NCBI RefSeq assembly: GCF_001544915.2
Contig: NZ_FCOE02000001.1
Location: 62,001 to 126,000 of the forward strand
Length of the DNA: 64,000 bases
Direction: 5' to 3'
Source of the DNA: Caballeronia pedi
Lineage (GTDB): Bacteria > Pseudomonadota > Gammaproteobacteria > Burkholderiales > Burkholderiaceae
Below the pieces are notes generated by a model. It saw nothing but the letters and a program-made list of their open reading frames with translations. It was not told the origin of the DNA and ran no database searches. Positions 9,839 through 18,563 of this stretch are shown here, in pieces; position 1 is the stretch's first letter; the number at the start of each line of letters is the position of its first letter. The translations under genes and the position numbers were made by a program.

Positions 9839-11425
9839 TTACTTCGACTGCTGCTGCGCGGTCGGCGACGAAGCCGGCTGCGCGCCCGACGCCGGCGCGG
9901 AACCCGGCGTGGCCGGCAACGCCGGAGGCGCCACGACCGGTGCCGAAGCCGAACGCGGCGGCTTGTTCTGCGCGAGCTTGCGTTCGCTGTACGACTTCGA
10001 TTCGACGACCTGCTTGCCTTCGAGCTTGTTCAGACCCTGCTGGAGCATGAAGTCGTCCGCGCTGCCGAACTCGACCGGCTTTCGCTCGCGATCCTTGCGG
10101 CGTTGCTCGGGCGTCTTCTTGTCGTTCTGCTCTTCGAGAATGCGCAGTTGCTCCAGGCGATCCGCCTCGCGCGCCTCCTGCTCCTTCTTCTCGTTCGGGT
10201 CCTGCGTGTTGGCGAGGTGGTTCGAATAATCTACTTCGCGCGTGACGAGCGCGTCGTCCGGATCGCCGTCCGCGTATTGATCGACCGGAACGTCAGGACG
10301 CACGCCCTGGTTCTGGATCGACTTGCCGCTCGGCGTGTAGTAGTAGGCCGTCGTCAGGCGCAGCGCGGAGTCGGCGGTCATCGGGCGCACGGTCTGCACC
10401 GAGCCCTTGCCGAACGTCGTCTTGCCGACGATCAGCGCACGATGATGATCCTGCAGCGCGCCCGCGACGATCTCCGACGCCGACGCCGAGTACGCGTTGG
10501 TCAGCACGACCATCGGCACCTTCTTGAAGATTTCCGGCACGCTCTTCAGCGGATCGGAATCGAAGGACGGCAGACGGTAGTTGTCGTAGGTGTCGCGGAA
10601 AGTCTGCTTCGCGTCCGCGATCTGTCCATTGGTCGACACGACCACCGAGTTATCCGGCAGGAACGCGCCCGCGACACCGACCGCGCTTTGCAGCAGACCG
10701 CCGCCGTTGTTGCGCAGATCGAGCACGAGACCCTTCAGGTTCGGTTGCTGGCGCGCGAGATCCTGCAGCTTCGCGGCGAGATCAGGCACCGTGCGCTCCT
10801 GGAAGCTCGTGATGCGGATATAGCCGTAGCCCGGCTCCGGAACCTTCATCTTCACCGACTGCACGCGGATCACGGCGCGCGTGACGGTGAGCGGGAAGGT
10901 GCGGTCGTCGCTCTTGCGGAAGATCGTGAGCGTGACCTTGGTGCCCGGTTCGCCGCGCATCTGCTTGACCGCCTTGTCCAGCGTCATGCCGCGCACCGGC
11001 TTGTCATTGATGCGCGTGATGAGGTCGCCCGGACGGATGCCGGCGCGGAACGCGGGCGTGTCTTCGATCGGCGAAATCACCTTGATGAGCCCGTCTTCCG
11101 ACGAGATTTCGATGCCGAGACCCGCGAAGCGACCCTTGGTCTGCTCCTGCAGCTCTTCGTAATCGGTCTTGTCGAGATACGACGAGTGCGGGTCGAGGCT
11201 CGACACCATGCCCTTGATGGCGGCGGTGAGGAGCTTTTTATCGTCGACCGGTTCGACGTATTCGTGCTTGATTTGCCCGAAAACTTCGGCGAAAAGCCGC
11301 AATTGTTCGAGCGGCAAGGGCGTGGAGGTGGATTGCTGTGCGGATGCGGAAATCTGCAACGTTGCGAGTACGCCGGCAGCAACGCCTGCGGCGACCAGGC
11401 CGAAATTTTTCAGGTTCTTTCGCAT
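9839..11425 (-). CDS. S41 family C-terminal processing peptidase
   Basis: This 528-residue periplasmic serine protease is of the CtpA/Prc type. It has a signal or anchor segment (residues 1-29), then a PDZ domain around 95-180 (GLGIEISSEDGLIKV, AGIRPGDLITRIN), then the S41 catalytic core. The catalytic Ser lies in NAYSASASEIVAG and the general-base Lys in GKTTFGKGSVQT, the usual Ser-Lys pair. The last 90 residues are a charged then Pro/Ala-rich tail. Such enzymes trim or degrade envelope proteins and peptidoglycan hydrolases. gpmA lies upstream on the same strand, 266 bases away, a familiar Burkholderia order. Confidence 0.93.
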   Translation of the reverse strand: MRKNLKNFGLVAAGVAAGVLATLQISASAQQSTSTPLPLEQLRLFAEVFGQIKHEYVEPVDDKKLLTAAIKGMVSSLDPHSSYLDKTDYEELQEQTKGRFAGLGIEISSEDGLIKVISPIEDTPAFRAGIRPGDLITRINDKPVRGMTLDKAVKQMRGEPGTKVTLTIFRKSDDRTFPLTVTRAVIRVQSVKMKVPEPGYGYIRITSFQERTVPDLAAKLQDLARQQPNLKGLVLDLRNNGGGLLQSAVGVAGAFLPDNSVVVSTNGQIADAKQTFRDTYDNYRLPSFDSDPLKSVPEIFKKVPMVVLTNAYSASASEIVAGALQDHHRALIVGKTTFGKGSVQTVRPMTADSALRLTTAYYYTPSGKSIQNQGVRPDVPVDQYADGDPDDALVTREVDYSNHLANTQDPNEKKEQEAREADRLEQLRILEEQNDKKTPEQRRKDRERKPVEFGSADDFMLQQGLNKLEGKQVVESKSYSERKLAQNKPPRSASAPVVAPPALPATPGSAPASGAQPASSPTAQQQSK

Positions 11426-11691
11426 AAAGGGTGCGGTCGGAAGCGAATGGGCTGCATCGTAGGTGACGGGCCAGTATACCTGCTCGTCTTGATTGACGAC
11501 TTAAACGCAACTTAAATGCCTGAGGCGTTGATGCCTCGCAGCGTAGGGTTGCGCACGTTTCAACGGGAATCTGTCGATGCCGCCGGCCAGCTGTCAGCCG
11601 CGCGTCATATGCGTCCAGCGCACTTTGCCGCGGTGCCATGGACGCACGAATCGGATCGCGGACCGGACCTCGCCCGGCCCGCGACGGGGCA

Positions 11692-12438
11692 TCAGCCCGC
11701 CTTGCCCTGCTTGGCGACAGCGGCCTGCGCCGCCGCGATGGCTTCCGGATCGCCCAGGTAGTAGTGCTTGATGGGCTTCAGGTTTTCGTCGAGTTCATAC
11801 ACGAGCGGCACGCCGTTCGGGATGTTCAAGCCGACGATGTCCTGGTCGGAGATATTGTCCAGATACTTCACGAGCGCGCGGATCGAGTTGCCGTGCGCCG
11901 AAATCACGACCTGCTTGCCCGACTTGATGGCCGGCGCGATCGATTCGTTCCAGACCGGCAGCACGCGCGCGACGGTGTCCTTCAGGCACTCGGTCAGCGG
12001 CAACTGCTCGCGCGGCACCTTCGCGTAGCGCGGATCGTTGAAGGACGCGCGTTCGTCGTCCGGTTCGAGCGCGGGCGGCGGCGTGTCGTAGCTGCGGCGC
12101 CAGACCAGCACCTGATCGTCGCCGTACTTCTTCGCCGTTTCGGCCTTGTTGAGGCCCGCGAGCGCGCCGTAGTGGCGCTCGTTCAGACGCCACGAATGCA
12201 CGACCGGGATGTACATCTGGTCCATCTCGTCCTGTACGTGCCACAGCGTGCGGATCGCGCGCTTGAGCACCGACGTGTAGGCGATGTCGAATTTATAGCC
12301 GGCTTCCTTCAGCAGCACGCCGGCCTGACGCGCCTCGCGGTTGCCCTGTTCGGTCAGGTCGACGTCTACCCAGCCGGTGAAGCGATTTTCCTTGTTCCAC
12401 GTCGATTCGCCGTGGCGGATGAGCACTAGCTTGTACAT
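11692..12438 (-). CDS. gpmA: 2,3-bisphosphoglycerate-dependent phosphoglycerate mutase
   Basis: This glycolytic enzyme interconverts 3- and 2-phosphoglycerate. The 248 residues match GpmA. The phosphohistidine is His9 in [12 protein letters not shown], and [14 protein letters not shown] carries the second active-site histidine. [13 protein letters not shown] and the EPDDERA loop are also family marks. It is transcribed away from the rhodanese-grxC-secB group. A TATAAT-like hexamer at 12557-12562 lies in the divergent gap, but without a good -35 and oriented toward the plus-strand genes. Confidence 0.96.
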   Translation of the reverse strand: MYKLVLIRHGESTWNKENRFTGWVDVDLTEQGNREARQAGVLLKEAGYKFDIAYTSVLKRAIRTLWHVQDEMDQMYIPVVHSWRLNERHYGALAGLNKAETAKKYGDDQVLVWRRSYDTPPPALEPDDERASFNDPRYAKVPREQLPLTECLKDTVARVLPVWNESIAPAIKSGKQVVISAHGNSIRALVKYLDNISDQDIVGLNIPNGVPLVYELDENLKPIKHYYLGDPEAIAAAQAAVAKQGKAG

Positions 12439-12621
12439 GATGTCGGTCGGTCAGTTGGAAAAGCGGGTGTGCCGATCGCACCCTGTCGTCCTGCGCGTGC
12501 TGGCGGGGTGCCGCCATCGGCCGGACGGCAGAGGCCATCGCGGGAAACGGTTATTTTATAATGCCGCGATTGCCCTCATTTCCCTTTCTTCCTTTCCTAC
12601 TAAATTTCGGCGGCCCTCGAC

Positions 12622-13047
12622 GTGAAGTTTTTCACTGAATACACGAATATCGCACTTATCGTCATCGCGCTCGTTTCCGGCGCGCTGCTCCTGTGGCCCG
12701 CCATCATGCGGCGCGGGCGCGGCGGCATTTCCGCCGCCGAAGCCACCACGCTCATCAACCGGCGCAACGCCGTGGTCGTCGATCTGCGGCCGGCGGCGGA
12801 ATTCGCGAAGGGCCATCTGCCTTCGGCGCGGAACATCGAACTGACGGAGCTTCCTGCAAAAATCGGCCAGATCGCGAAGAATAAGAGCAATCCGGTCGTG
12901 CTTGTATGCCAAACCGGTCAGGAATCGCAGCGCGCGAGCCGCACCGTGGCCGAGGCGGGTTACGCCGAGGTCCACGTTTTGCAGGGCGGAGTAGACGCCT
13001 GGCAAAAGGCAGGCATGCCGGTGGTGAAACAAGGAGCAGTCAAGTGA
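12622..13047 (+). CDS. Membrane-anchored rhodanese-domain protein
   Basis: This 141-residue protein has one N-terminal membrane segment (about residues 9-28) and a single rhodanese domain. The active-site cysteine is Cys96 in the loop VCQTGQESQR, and the domain start DLRPAAEFAKGHLPSA is typical. It resembles E. coli YibN, which sits in the same place before grxC and secB. Rhodaneses carry persulfide sulfur on the cysteine; the substrate here is unknown. The start is a GTG at 12622. Its stop overlaps the GTG start of grxC (GTGA), suggesting translational coupling. Confidence 0.9.
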   Translation: MKFFTEYTNIALIVIALVSGALLLWPAIMRRGRGGISAAEATTLINRRNAVVVDLRPAAEFAKGHLPSARNIELTELPAKIGQIAKNKSNPVVLVCQTGQESQRASRTVAEAGYAEVHVLQGGVDAWQKAGMPVVKQGAVK

Positions 13048-13304
13048 AGAAAGTCGTGATGTACAGCACGGTCGTGTGCCCGTATTGCCAGATGGCCGAA
13101 CGTCTTTTAAAGTCCCGCGGGGTCGACGCGATCGAGAAGATCCTGATCGACCGTGAACCGGGCCGGCGCGAAGAAATGATGACGCGCACCGGACGGCGCA
13201 CCGTGCCGCAGGTCTACATCGGCGAAACGCATGTCGGCGGCTACGACGATCTGTCCGCACTCGACCGCAAAGGCGGTCTCGTGCCGCTGCTCGAATCCGT
13301 CTGA
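13044..13304 (+). CDS. grxC: Glutaredoxin 3
   Basis: This 86-residue dithiol glutaredoxin has the active site CPYC at residues 12-15. It also has the TVPQVYIGETHVGGYDDL motif, which binds glutathione. It reduces protein disulfides and mixed disulfides using glutathione, supplied by the gshA-gshB enzymes of this window. The GTG at 13044 was chosen because it follows AAGGAG by seven bases and gives the normal length. The order rhodanese-grxC-secB-gpsA is widely conserved in beta- and gamma-proteobacteria. Confidence 0.95.
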   Translation: MKKVVMYSTVVCPYCQMAERLLKSRGVDAIEKILIDREPGRREEMMTRTGRRTVPQVYIGETHVGGYDDLSALDRKGGLVPLLESV

Positions 13305-13374
13305 AGATACACTTGTGGCGCGCGCCTCAACGTGAACCCCGCGCGCCGCACCTCGATTTACCTAGGAAATCACT

Positions 13375-13845
13375 ATGTCCGACGATAACAACCAGCCGTT
13401 TTTCAACATCCAGCGCATCTACCTGAAGGACATGTCGCTCGAGCAGCCGAACTCGCCCGCGATCTTCCTCGAACAGGAAATGCCGTCGGTCGAAGTCGAA
13501 GTCGACGTGAAGGCGGACCGTCTCGCCGAAAGCGTCTTCGAAGTGCTGGTTACGGGCACCGTCACGGCGAAGGTCGCGGGCAAGGTCGCGTTTTTGATCG
13601 AAGCGAAGCAGGCAGGCATCTTCGATATCCGCAATATCCCGGCTGAACAAATCGATCCGCTCGTCGGCATCGCGTGCCCGACGATCCTGTTCCCGTACCT
13701 GCGCTCGAATATCGCGGACGCGATCACGCGCGCCGGTTTTCCGCCGATCCACCTCGCGGAAATCAACTTCCAGGCGCTGTACGAGCAGCGCATCGCCCAG
13801 CTCGCAGGCGCCCAGGAAGGCGCGGCGAACGGCGCGACGCACTAA
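13375..13845 (+). CDS. secB: Protein-export chaperone SecB
   Basis: This 156-residue cytosolic chaperone keeps presecretory proteins unfolded and delivers them to SecA. The sequence has the SecB core ([19 protein letters not shown] near the N-terminus, then [24 protein letters not shown]). It starts at the ATG 13375, ten bases after a purine-rich AGGAAA. It lies between grxC and gpsA in a plus-strand gene run, with gpsA 30 bases downstream. Confidence 0.97.
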   Translation: MSDDNNQPFFNIQRIYLKDMSLEQPNSPAIFLEQEMPSVEVEVDVKADRLAESVFEVLVTGTVTAKVAGKVAFLIEAKQAGIFDIRNIPAEQIDPLVGIACPTILFPYLRSNIADAITRAGFPPIHLAEINFQALYEQRIAQLAGAQEGAANGATH

Positions 13846-13875
13846 CGTTCCGACTCTGCCGGACCGGAGCCGAGC

Positions 13876-14874
13876 ATGAAAGTAGCCGTTCTCGGCGCCG
13901 GCGCGTGGGGCACCGCACTTGCGGGCCACGTCGCGACCCGGCACGACACGAAGCTCTGGGCGCGCGACGCCGCGCTCATCGAATCCCTTTCCCGCACGCA
14001 CGAAAACACGCGCTATCTCGCAGGCGTGGCGTTGCCGCACGCGCTCGAATACGAGGCGGATTTCACCGCCGCGCTCCAGCACGCAGCAGCGGACGACGCG
14101 TTGTGTGTCGTCGCGACGCCCGTTGCCGGTTTGCGCGCGCTGTGCCGTGCGATGCGGCAGGCCGGCGTCGTGCCGGCGCATATCGTCTGGCTGTGCAAAG
14201 GCTTCGAGGCGGACACGCAGTGTCTGCCCAATGAAGTCGTCGCGGCCGAATTGCCCGGGCATCGCAGCAACGGCACGCTGTCGGGCCCGAGCTTCGCGCG
14301 CGAAGTGGGGCGCGGCTTGCCGGTCGCGCTGACGGTCGCGAGCGCATCGGCGGAACTGGGCGCGCGCACCGTCGCGGCGTTCCATCACGGCGCGATGCGC
14401 ATCTATACCGGCGACGACGTGATCGGCGTCGAAGTGGGCGGCGCGGTGAAGAACGTGCTCGCGATCGCAACCGGTATTTCCGATGGCCTCGGTCTCGGAC
14501 TGAACGCGCGCGCGGCACTGATCACGCGCGGGCTCGCGGAAATGTCGCGGCTGGGCGTCGCGCTCGGCGGCCGCGCCGAGACGTTCACCGGGCTGACCGG
14601 GCTGGGCGACCTTATTCTCACCGCGACGGGCGATTTGTCGCGCAACCGCACCGTCGGCATGCAGCTCGCGAGCGGACGCACGCTCGACGAGATTCTCGCG
14701 GCGCTCGGCCATGTCGCGGAAGGCGTGCGTTGCGCGCGCGCGGTGCTCGGCATCGCGCAGGCGCGTGGCATCGAAGTGCCGATCACGCAGGCGGTGTGCC
14801 GCGTATTGTTCGATAACGTCGCGCCGCGCGACGCGGTTCAGGCGCTGCTCAGCCGGGACGCGAAGGCTGAGTAA
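13876..14874 (+). CDS. gpsA: Glycerol-3-phosphate dehydrogenase [NAD(P)+]
   Basis: This 332-residue enzyme reduces dihydroxyacetone phosphate to sn-glycerol-3-phosphate, the backbone of phospholipids. The dinucleotide-binding loop [14 protein letters not shown] opens the protein. The catalytic-region motifs [13 protein letters not shown] and [14 protein letters not shown] are present, as is [11 protein letters not shown]. Length and start are standard. It follows secB by 30 bases in a conserved cluster. Confidence 0.97.
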   Translation: MKVAVLGAGAWGTALAGHVATRHDTKLWARDAALIESLSRTHENTRYLAGVALPHALEYEADFTAALQHAAADDALCVVATPVAGLRALCRAMRQAGVVPAHIVWLCKGFEADTQCLPNEVVAAELPGHRSNGTLSGPSFAREVGRGLPVALTVASASAELGARTVAAFHHGAMRIYTGDDVIGVEVGGAVKNVLAIATGISDGLGLGLNARAALITRGLAEMSRLGVALGGRAETFTGLTGLGDLILTATGDLSRNRTVGMQLASGRTLDEILAALGHVAEGVRCARAVLGIAQARGIEVPITQAVCRVLFDNVAPRDAVQALLSRDAKAE

Positions 14875-14900
14875 GCGCGTCGTCGAATCGGAGGTGGGCG

Positions 14901-15431
14901 ATGGTTCAGCTGGAAGCGCAAATCGTCGATATCACCACGCTCGAAGTCGATGCCATCGTCAACGCGGCAAACCAGTCGCTGCTGGGCGGCGGCGGGGTCG
15001 ACGGCGCGATTCATCGCAAGGCGGGCAAAGGCCTGCTGCGCGAATGCGAAACGCTCGGCGGCTGCGAAACCGGCGATGCGAAAATTACCGGCGGCCACGG
15101 TCTGCCTACGAAGCACGTGATCCACGCGGTCGGTCCGCGCTGGAGCGGCGGCGGGAAAAACGAGCCTGAACTGCTCGCGCGTTGCTATCGGCGCTCGCTC
15201 GAACTCGCTCGGGAAGCCGGCTGCGTATCGATTGCGTTTCCCGCCATCAGTTGCGGTATCTACCATTTTCCGCCCGAGCAAGCCGTGAAGATCGCGGTGC
15301 GCACGGTCATCGAAACCCTGCCTTCGACGCCTGCCGTGCAGCGAGTCGTCTTCGCGTGCTTTCAGGACGACATGCTCGCGCTCTATCGCGCCGAGCTCGA
15401 TGCTCAGGCGCCGCCTTCGAAACCCGCCTGA
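14901..15431 (+). CDS. Macro-domain protein (O-acetyl-ADP-ribose deacetylase type)
   Basis: This 176-residue single macro domain is of the MacroD/YmdB class, which hydrolyses O-acetyl-ADP-ribose and related ADP-ribose esters. Key motifs are [22 protein letters not shown] (ligand loop 1, starting near residue 19), the [11 protein letters not shown] segment and the [12 protein letters not shown] loop. The asparagines and aspartate of loop 1 are intact, so the enzyme is probably active. Its last 28 bases overlap the end of trmL on the opposite strand. It follows gpsA by 26 bases. Confidence 0.93.
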   Translation: MVQLEAQIVDITTLEVDAIVNAANQSLLGGGGVDGAIHRKAGKGLLRECETLGGCETGDAKITGGHGLPTKHVIHAVGPRWSGGGKNEPELLARCYRRSLELAREAGCVSIAFPAISCGIYHFPPEQAVKIAVRTVIETLPSTPAVQRVVFACFQDDMLALYRAELDAQAPPSKPA

Positions 15432-15874
15432 CGCCACGCCTCGAACGTCACGATCGCCACCGTGTTCGACAGATTCAGGCTGCGGTTGCCGGGACGCATC
15501 GGCAGGCGCACGCGCTGTGCGGTCGGGAAATGCTCCAGCAACTCCGGCGCAAGGCCGCGCGTCTCCGCGCCGAACACGAACCAGTCGCCGGGCTGGAACG
15601 CGTGATCGAAGAACGGCGTCGAGCCGCGCGTCGTGAACGCGAACATGCGCGCGGCATCCGGCGCTTCCTTCGCGATGAAGGCATCCCAGTTCGCATGCAC
15701 GTTCATTTCGGCGTACTCGTGATAGTCGAGGCCGGCGCGGCGCAGCTTCGCATCGTCGAGGGGAAAGCCGAGCGGCTCGATCAGATGCAGCCGCGCGCCC
15801 GTGTTCGCGCACAGGCGGATCACGTTGCCGGTGTTCGGCGGAATTTCGGGTTCGACGAGTACGACGTTGAACAT
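15404..15874 (-). CDS. trmL: tRNA (cytidine(34)-2'-O)-methyltransferase
   Basis: This 156-residue SPOUT methyltransferase modifies the ribose at the wobble position of certain leucine tRNAs. It begins [21 protein letters not shown] and has the knot motifs [11 protein letters not shown] and [19 protein letters not shown], which are diagnostic of TrmL. The ATG at 15874 was chosen because all sequence upstream in the frame belongs to the comF shadow. It sits 23 bases behind comF on the same strand, and its 3' end overlaps the macro-domain gene on the other strand. Confidence 0.95.
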   Translation of the reverse strand: MFNVVLVEPEIPPNTGNVIRLCANTGARLHLIEPLGFPLDDAKLRRAGLDYHEYAEMNVHANWDAFIAKEAPDAARMFAFTTRGSTPFFDHAFQPGDWFVFGAETRGLAPELLEHFPTAQRVRLPMRPGNRSLNLSNTVAIVTFEAWRQAGFEGGA

Positions 15875-15897
15875 GGATTGCTTGAAAAGTAGGTTGA

Positions 15898-16683
15898 TCA
15901 ATCTTTCGGCGTACGCAGCGCCACGAAATTCGTGACGCGCCGCGCGCCGGAGAGCTTGAGAGTTCGCGCGAGGGCGTCGAGCGTCGCGCCGGAAGTCATC
16001 ACATCGTCGACGACGCCGACATGTTTGCCGCGCACGTCGCCCGAAATGGCGAACGCGCTCGCGACATTGCGGCGGCGCGTTTGCTGATCGAGCCGCGATT
16101 GCGCCGACGTATGCCGCACGCGAGCAACGATGGATGCATCGCCGCGCACGCTCATTCTGCGCGCAAGCGGCCGCGCGATGGCCCACGCCTGGTTGTAGCC
16201 GCGCGCCACGAGCCGCGCACGCGAAAGCGGCACCGGCACGATCACGTCCGGTACAGGCAGATCGCTGTCCTCGAACGCCGCATGCAAGTGCCGCGCGAAT
16301 GTCTCGCCCGCAGCCAGCCGCGCGCGAAATTTCAGTTCGACGGCAAGTGTGTCGAGCGGCGCGCGGTAGTCGGCGAGCGCGAGGGTATCGTTGAACGCGG
16401 GCGGCGACGCGAGACACGCGGCGCAGTGCACGCGCACATCTTCGCGTTCGCGTCTCATGAGCGATGCCACCAGAGGCAACGCGCACGTCGCGCAACGCAG
16501 GCGCGGCTCGTTCCAGTACTGCGCGTCGCACGCCTCGCACAAAAGTTCTTGCGACAAATTGCCGCATAACGCGCACTGGCCCGGCAGCGCGCGACCGGCC
16601 AGCCGCTTCAGCGCCGACGCGATTGCGCGAGCGCGCGCCGCCGCGGGCGTTCGGAACGGAAGACAAAAGCGGTGGGCGTTCAT
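15898..16683 (-). CDS. ComF family phosphoribosyltransferase-like protein
   Basis: This 261-residue protein is of the ComF/GntX type. Cysteine pairs CALC, CEAC, CATC and CAAC in the first 120 residues form a likely zinc domain. A type I phosphoribosyltransferase fold follows, with VVDDVMTSGATL as the PRPP loop. ComF proteins take part in DNA uptake in competent bacteria; the E. coli homologue GntX has no settled role. The ATG at 16683 was chosen over a GTG- or ATG-type start further upstream because it leaves room for the divergent bioC promoter. It is probably co-transcribed with trmL. Confidence 0.85.
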   Translation of the reverse strand: MNAHRFCLPFRTPAAARARAIASALKRLAGRALPGQCALCGNLSQELLCEACDAQYWNEPRLRCATCALPLVASLMRREREDVRVHCAACLASPPAFNDTLALADYRAPLDTLAVELKFRARLAAGETFARHLHAAFEDSDLPVPDVIVPVPLSRARLVARGYNQAWAIARPLARRMSVRGDASIVARVRHTSAQSRLDQQTRRRNVASAFAISGDVRGKHVGVVDDVMTSGATLDALARTLKLSGARRVTNFVALRTPKD

Positions 16684-16832
16684 GACGGCGAGATCGGAAA
16701 AATGACGGCTCGAAGCGCTAAACACGCGCAATCGTTGCGCCTCAGCGCGCGTTTATGCCTCGTATCAGCACTTCGCATGGGTTGTTTTCGAGACGACCGA
16801 GTATACTTCGCACTCTCCGCGAAAAGATCGAC

Positions 16833-17813
16833 ATGTCCCCGACACCCCCTAAAACTAGCCGTCCGGCCTATGATCCGCGCCACTTGCGCGAGATCTTCGA
16901 CGGTCGCGCAGCCAGCTTCGACGAGGTCGCGTTCCTGCCGCGCGAAATCGCGCAGCGCATGCGCGAGCGGCTCGAATACATCAAGGTTGCGCCGATGCGC
17001 GTCCTCGATGCGGCGTGCGGCGTCGGTGCGGACCTGGGCGGTCTGCGGGAACGCTTTGCTGAGGCGTCGGTGACCGGTGTCGATATTTCGTCCGCGATGC
17101 TCGCGCGCGCCTGCGCCGCCGAAGCCGCGGACGCCGACAACGGCGCGGGCTGGCGTCGTTTTCTCCCGTCGACGCTCGCAAAGGCGTTCGGCGCGCGCGG
17201 CCCGCAACTCGCGCAGGCGGATTTTTCCGCGCTGCCGTTCGCGGCGGGCGCATTCGAATTGTTGTGGTCGAATCTCGCGCTGCACTGGCATGCGCGTCCC
17301 GACCTCGTTTTCCCTGAGTGGCAGCGCGTGCTGAAGGTAAATGGTCTGCTGATGTTCAGCACCTTCGGCCCCGACACCTTGCGCGAACTCAGAGCCGCGT
17401 ACCGCGAAGCGGAGCGCACGCTCGGCCTCGCGCCCGAACCGCACGCGATCGATTTCGTCGACATGCACGATCTCGGCGACATGCTCGTGGAAAGCGGCTT
17501 CGAAATTCCGGTGATGGATCAGGAAGTCCTGACCATCACGTACAAGTCTCCCGAATCACTGTTCGCCGACGTGACGCGCTGGGGCGCGTATCCGTTCGAG
17601 CGCGCGTTCGAGGCGGGCCGTGCGGACGCGCGAGCCTTGCGTGGCGCGGTACACGGCGCGCTGGAAGCGCTGCGCCGCGACGACGGCACGATTCCGCTGA
17701 CCTTCGAAGTGATCTACGGCCACGCATGGAAGGCGGTGCCGCGCATGACGGCCGAAGGACACGGCATCGTGCGTCTGGAAGACATCGGACGGGGCTCGAA
17801 ACCGAAACGTTGA
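16833..17813 (+). CDS. bioC: BioC-like malonyl-ACP O-methyltransferase
   Basis: This 326-residue SAM-dependent methyltransferase has motif I VLDAACGVGADL, the post-I acidic VTGVDISSAML and a SNLALHWHARPD segment. That segment resembles the NLALQW stretch of BioC enzymes, which methylate malonyl-ACP to start pimelate synthesis for biotin. No other bio genes are in the window, so the assignment rests on similarity. A general class I methyltransferase remains possible. The ATG at 16833 is divergent from comF with a 149-base gap. Confidence 0.72.
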   Translation: MSPTPPKTSRPAYDPRHLREIFDGRAASFDEVAFLPREIAQRMRERLEYIKVAPMRVLDAACGVGADLGGLRERFAEASVTGVDISSAMLARACAAEAADADNGAGWRRFLPSTLAKAFGARGPQLAQADFSALPFAAGAFELLWSNLALHWHARPDLVFPEWQRVLKVNGLLMFSTFGPDTLRELRAAYREAERTLGLAPEPHAIDFVDMHDLGDMLVESGFEIPVMDQEVLTITYKSPESLFADVTRWGAYPFERAFEAGRADARALRGAVHGALEALRRDDGTIPLTFEVIYGHAWKAVPRMTAEGHGIVRLEDIGRGSKPKR

Positions 17814-17930
17814 ATCGGTAAAGAGGGCGGATGTTATGTCTGAAATTTGCGTGAAAAAAGCGCGCAAAAAGGTGCGTCAAAAAGGCGCAGAAGCTTGTGG
17901 CGCTTGGCTTTGCGAGGTTACGACCCTTGC

Positions 17931-17959
17931 TTGTGGATGCCCCTCAAGACGCCTATAAT
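17931..17959 (+). promoter_or_regulatory. Candidate promoter of the cytochrome oxidase operon
   Basis: A perfect TATAAT (17954-17959) is preceded by TTGTGG (17931-17936) with a 17-base spacer. The site lies about 85 bases before the DUF2244 gene that heads the ctaC-ctaD run. The -35 matches only half of consensus, so activation or modest strength is likely. Confidence 0.5.
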
Positions 17960-18045
17960 GCGTCAGTTTGTCGCCCGGGCTGACACAAATCTGGGCGAAA
18001 TCCGAGCAAAAGTATGTGAATGCGTGCGGATCGATGGAGGCAGCG

Positions 18046-18519
18046 ATGCAAGCCAGCCAGACGCTGACGGATTCCGAGCCGGTCATCAAGGACTGGCTGA
18101 TGAAGCGAAACTGCTCGGTATCGCCACGTCAGTTCGTGGGCTTCTATCTGTCGCTCGCGTTGATTTCGCTGGCAATCGCAACGTCGCTGTTCCTGAACGG
18201 CGCCTGGCTGGTGCTGCCGTTCACCGGAGTCGAGTTGGCGGTCGTGGGTGTCGCGTTCGTGATTTACGCGCGCCATGCCGTCGACTACGAGCGAATCCGG
18301 TTGTATCAAAACCGGTTGTTGATCGAACAGATGAACGCCGAAGTGTTGACGCAGTTCGAGTTCAACCCGCGCTGGGTGCGGGTCGAAGCGGGCGCGACGC
18401 CGAGAGAGCCGCTCACGATCGTATCGCGCGGTCAATCGGTGAAAATCGGGCAACACCTTGCACAGCATCGTCGCAAACAATTTGCTGCCGAGTTACAGGC
18501 GTCGCTGCGACGCCTCTGA
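18046..18519 (+). CDS. DUF2244 family integral membrane protein
   Basis: This 157-residue protein has two hydrophobic segments (about residues 34-75). A soluble C-terminal part ends in a basic stretch (RPxxVKIGQHLAQHRRKQFAAEL-like). It looks like DUF2244, a family often found beside aa3 cytochrome oxidase genes. The ATG at 18046 is preceded by GGAGG at seven bases, better than the ATG at 18034. It lies 44 bases before ctaC, so a role in oxidase assembly or haem and copper handling is a fair guess. No catalytic motif is visible. Confidence 0.75.
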   Translation: MQASQTLTDSEPVIKDWLMKRNCSVSPRQFVGFYLSLALISLAIATSLFLNGAWLVLPFTGVELAVVGVAFVIYARHAVDYERIRLYQNRLLIEQMNAEVLTQFEFNPRWVRVEAGATPREPLTIVSRGQSVKIGQHLAQHRRKQFAAELQASLRRL

Positions 18520-18563
18520 GAGGAGCCGGCAGGCGCGAGATGCCACGGGGGTCGAGGGTTTGA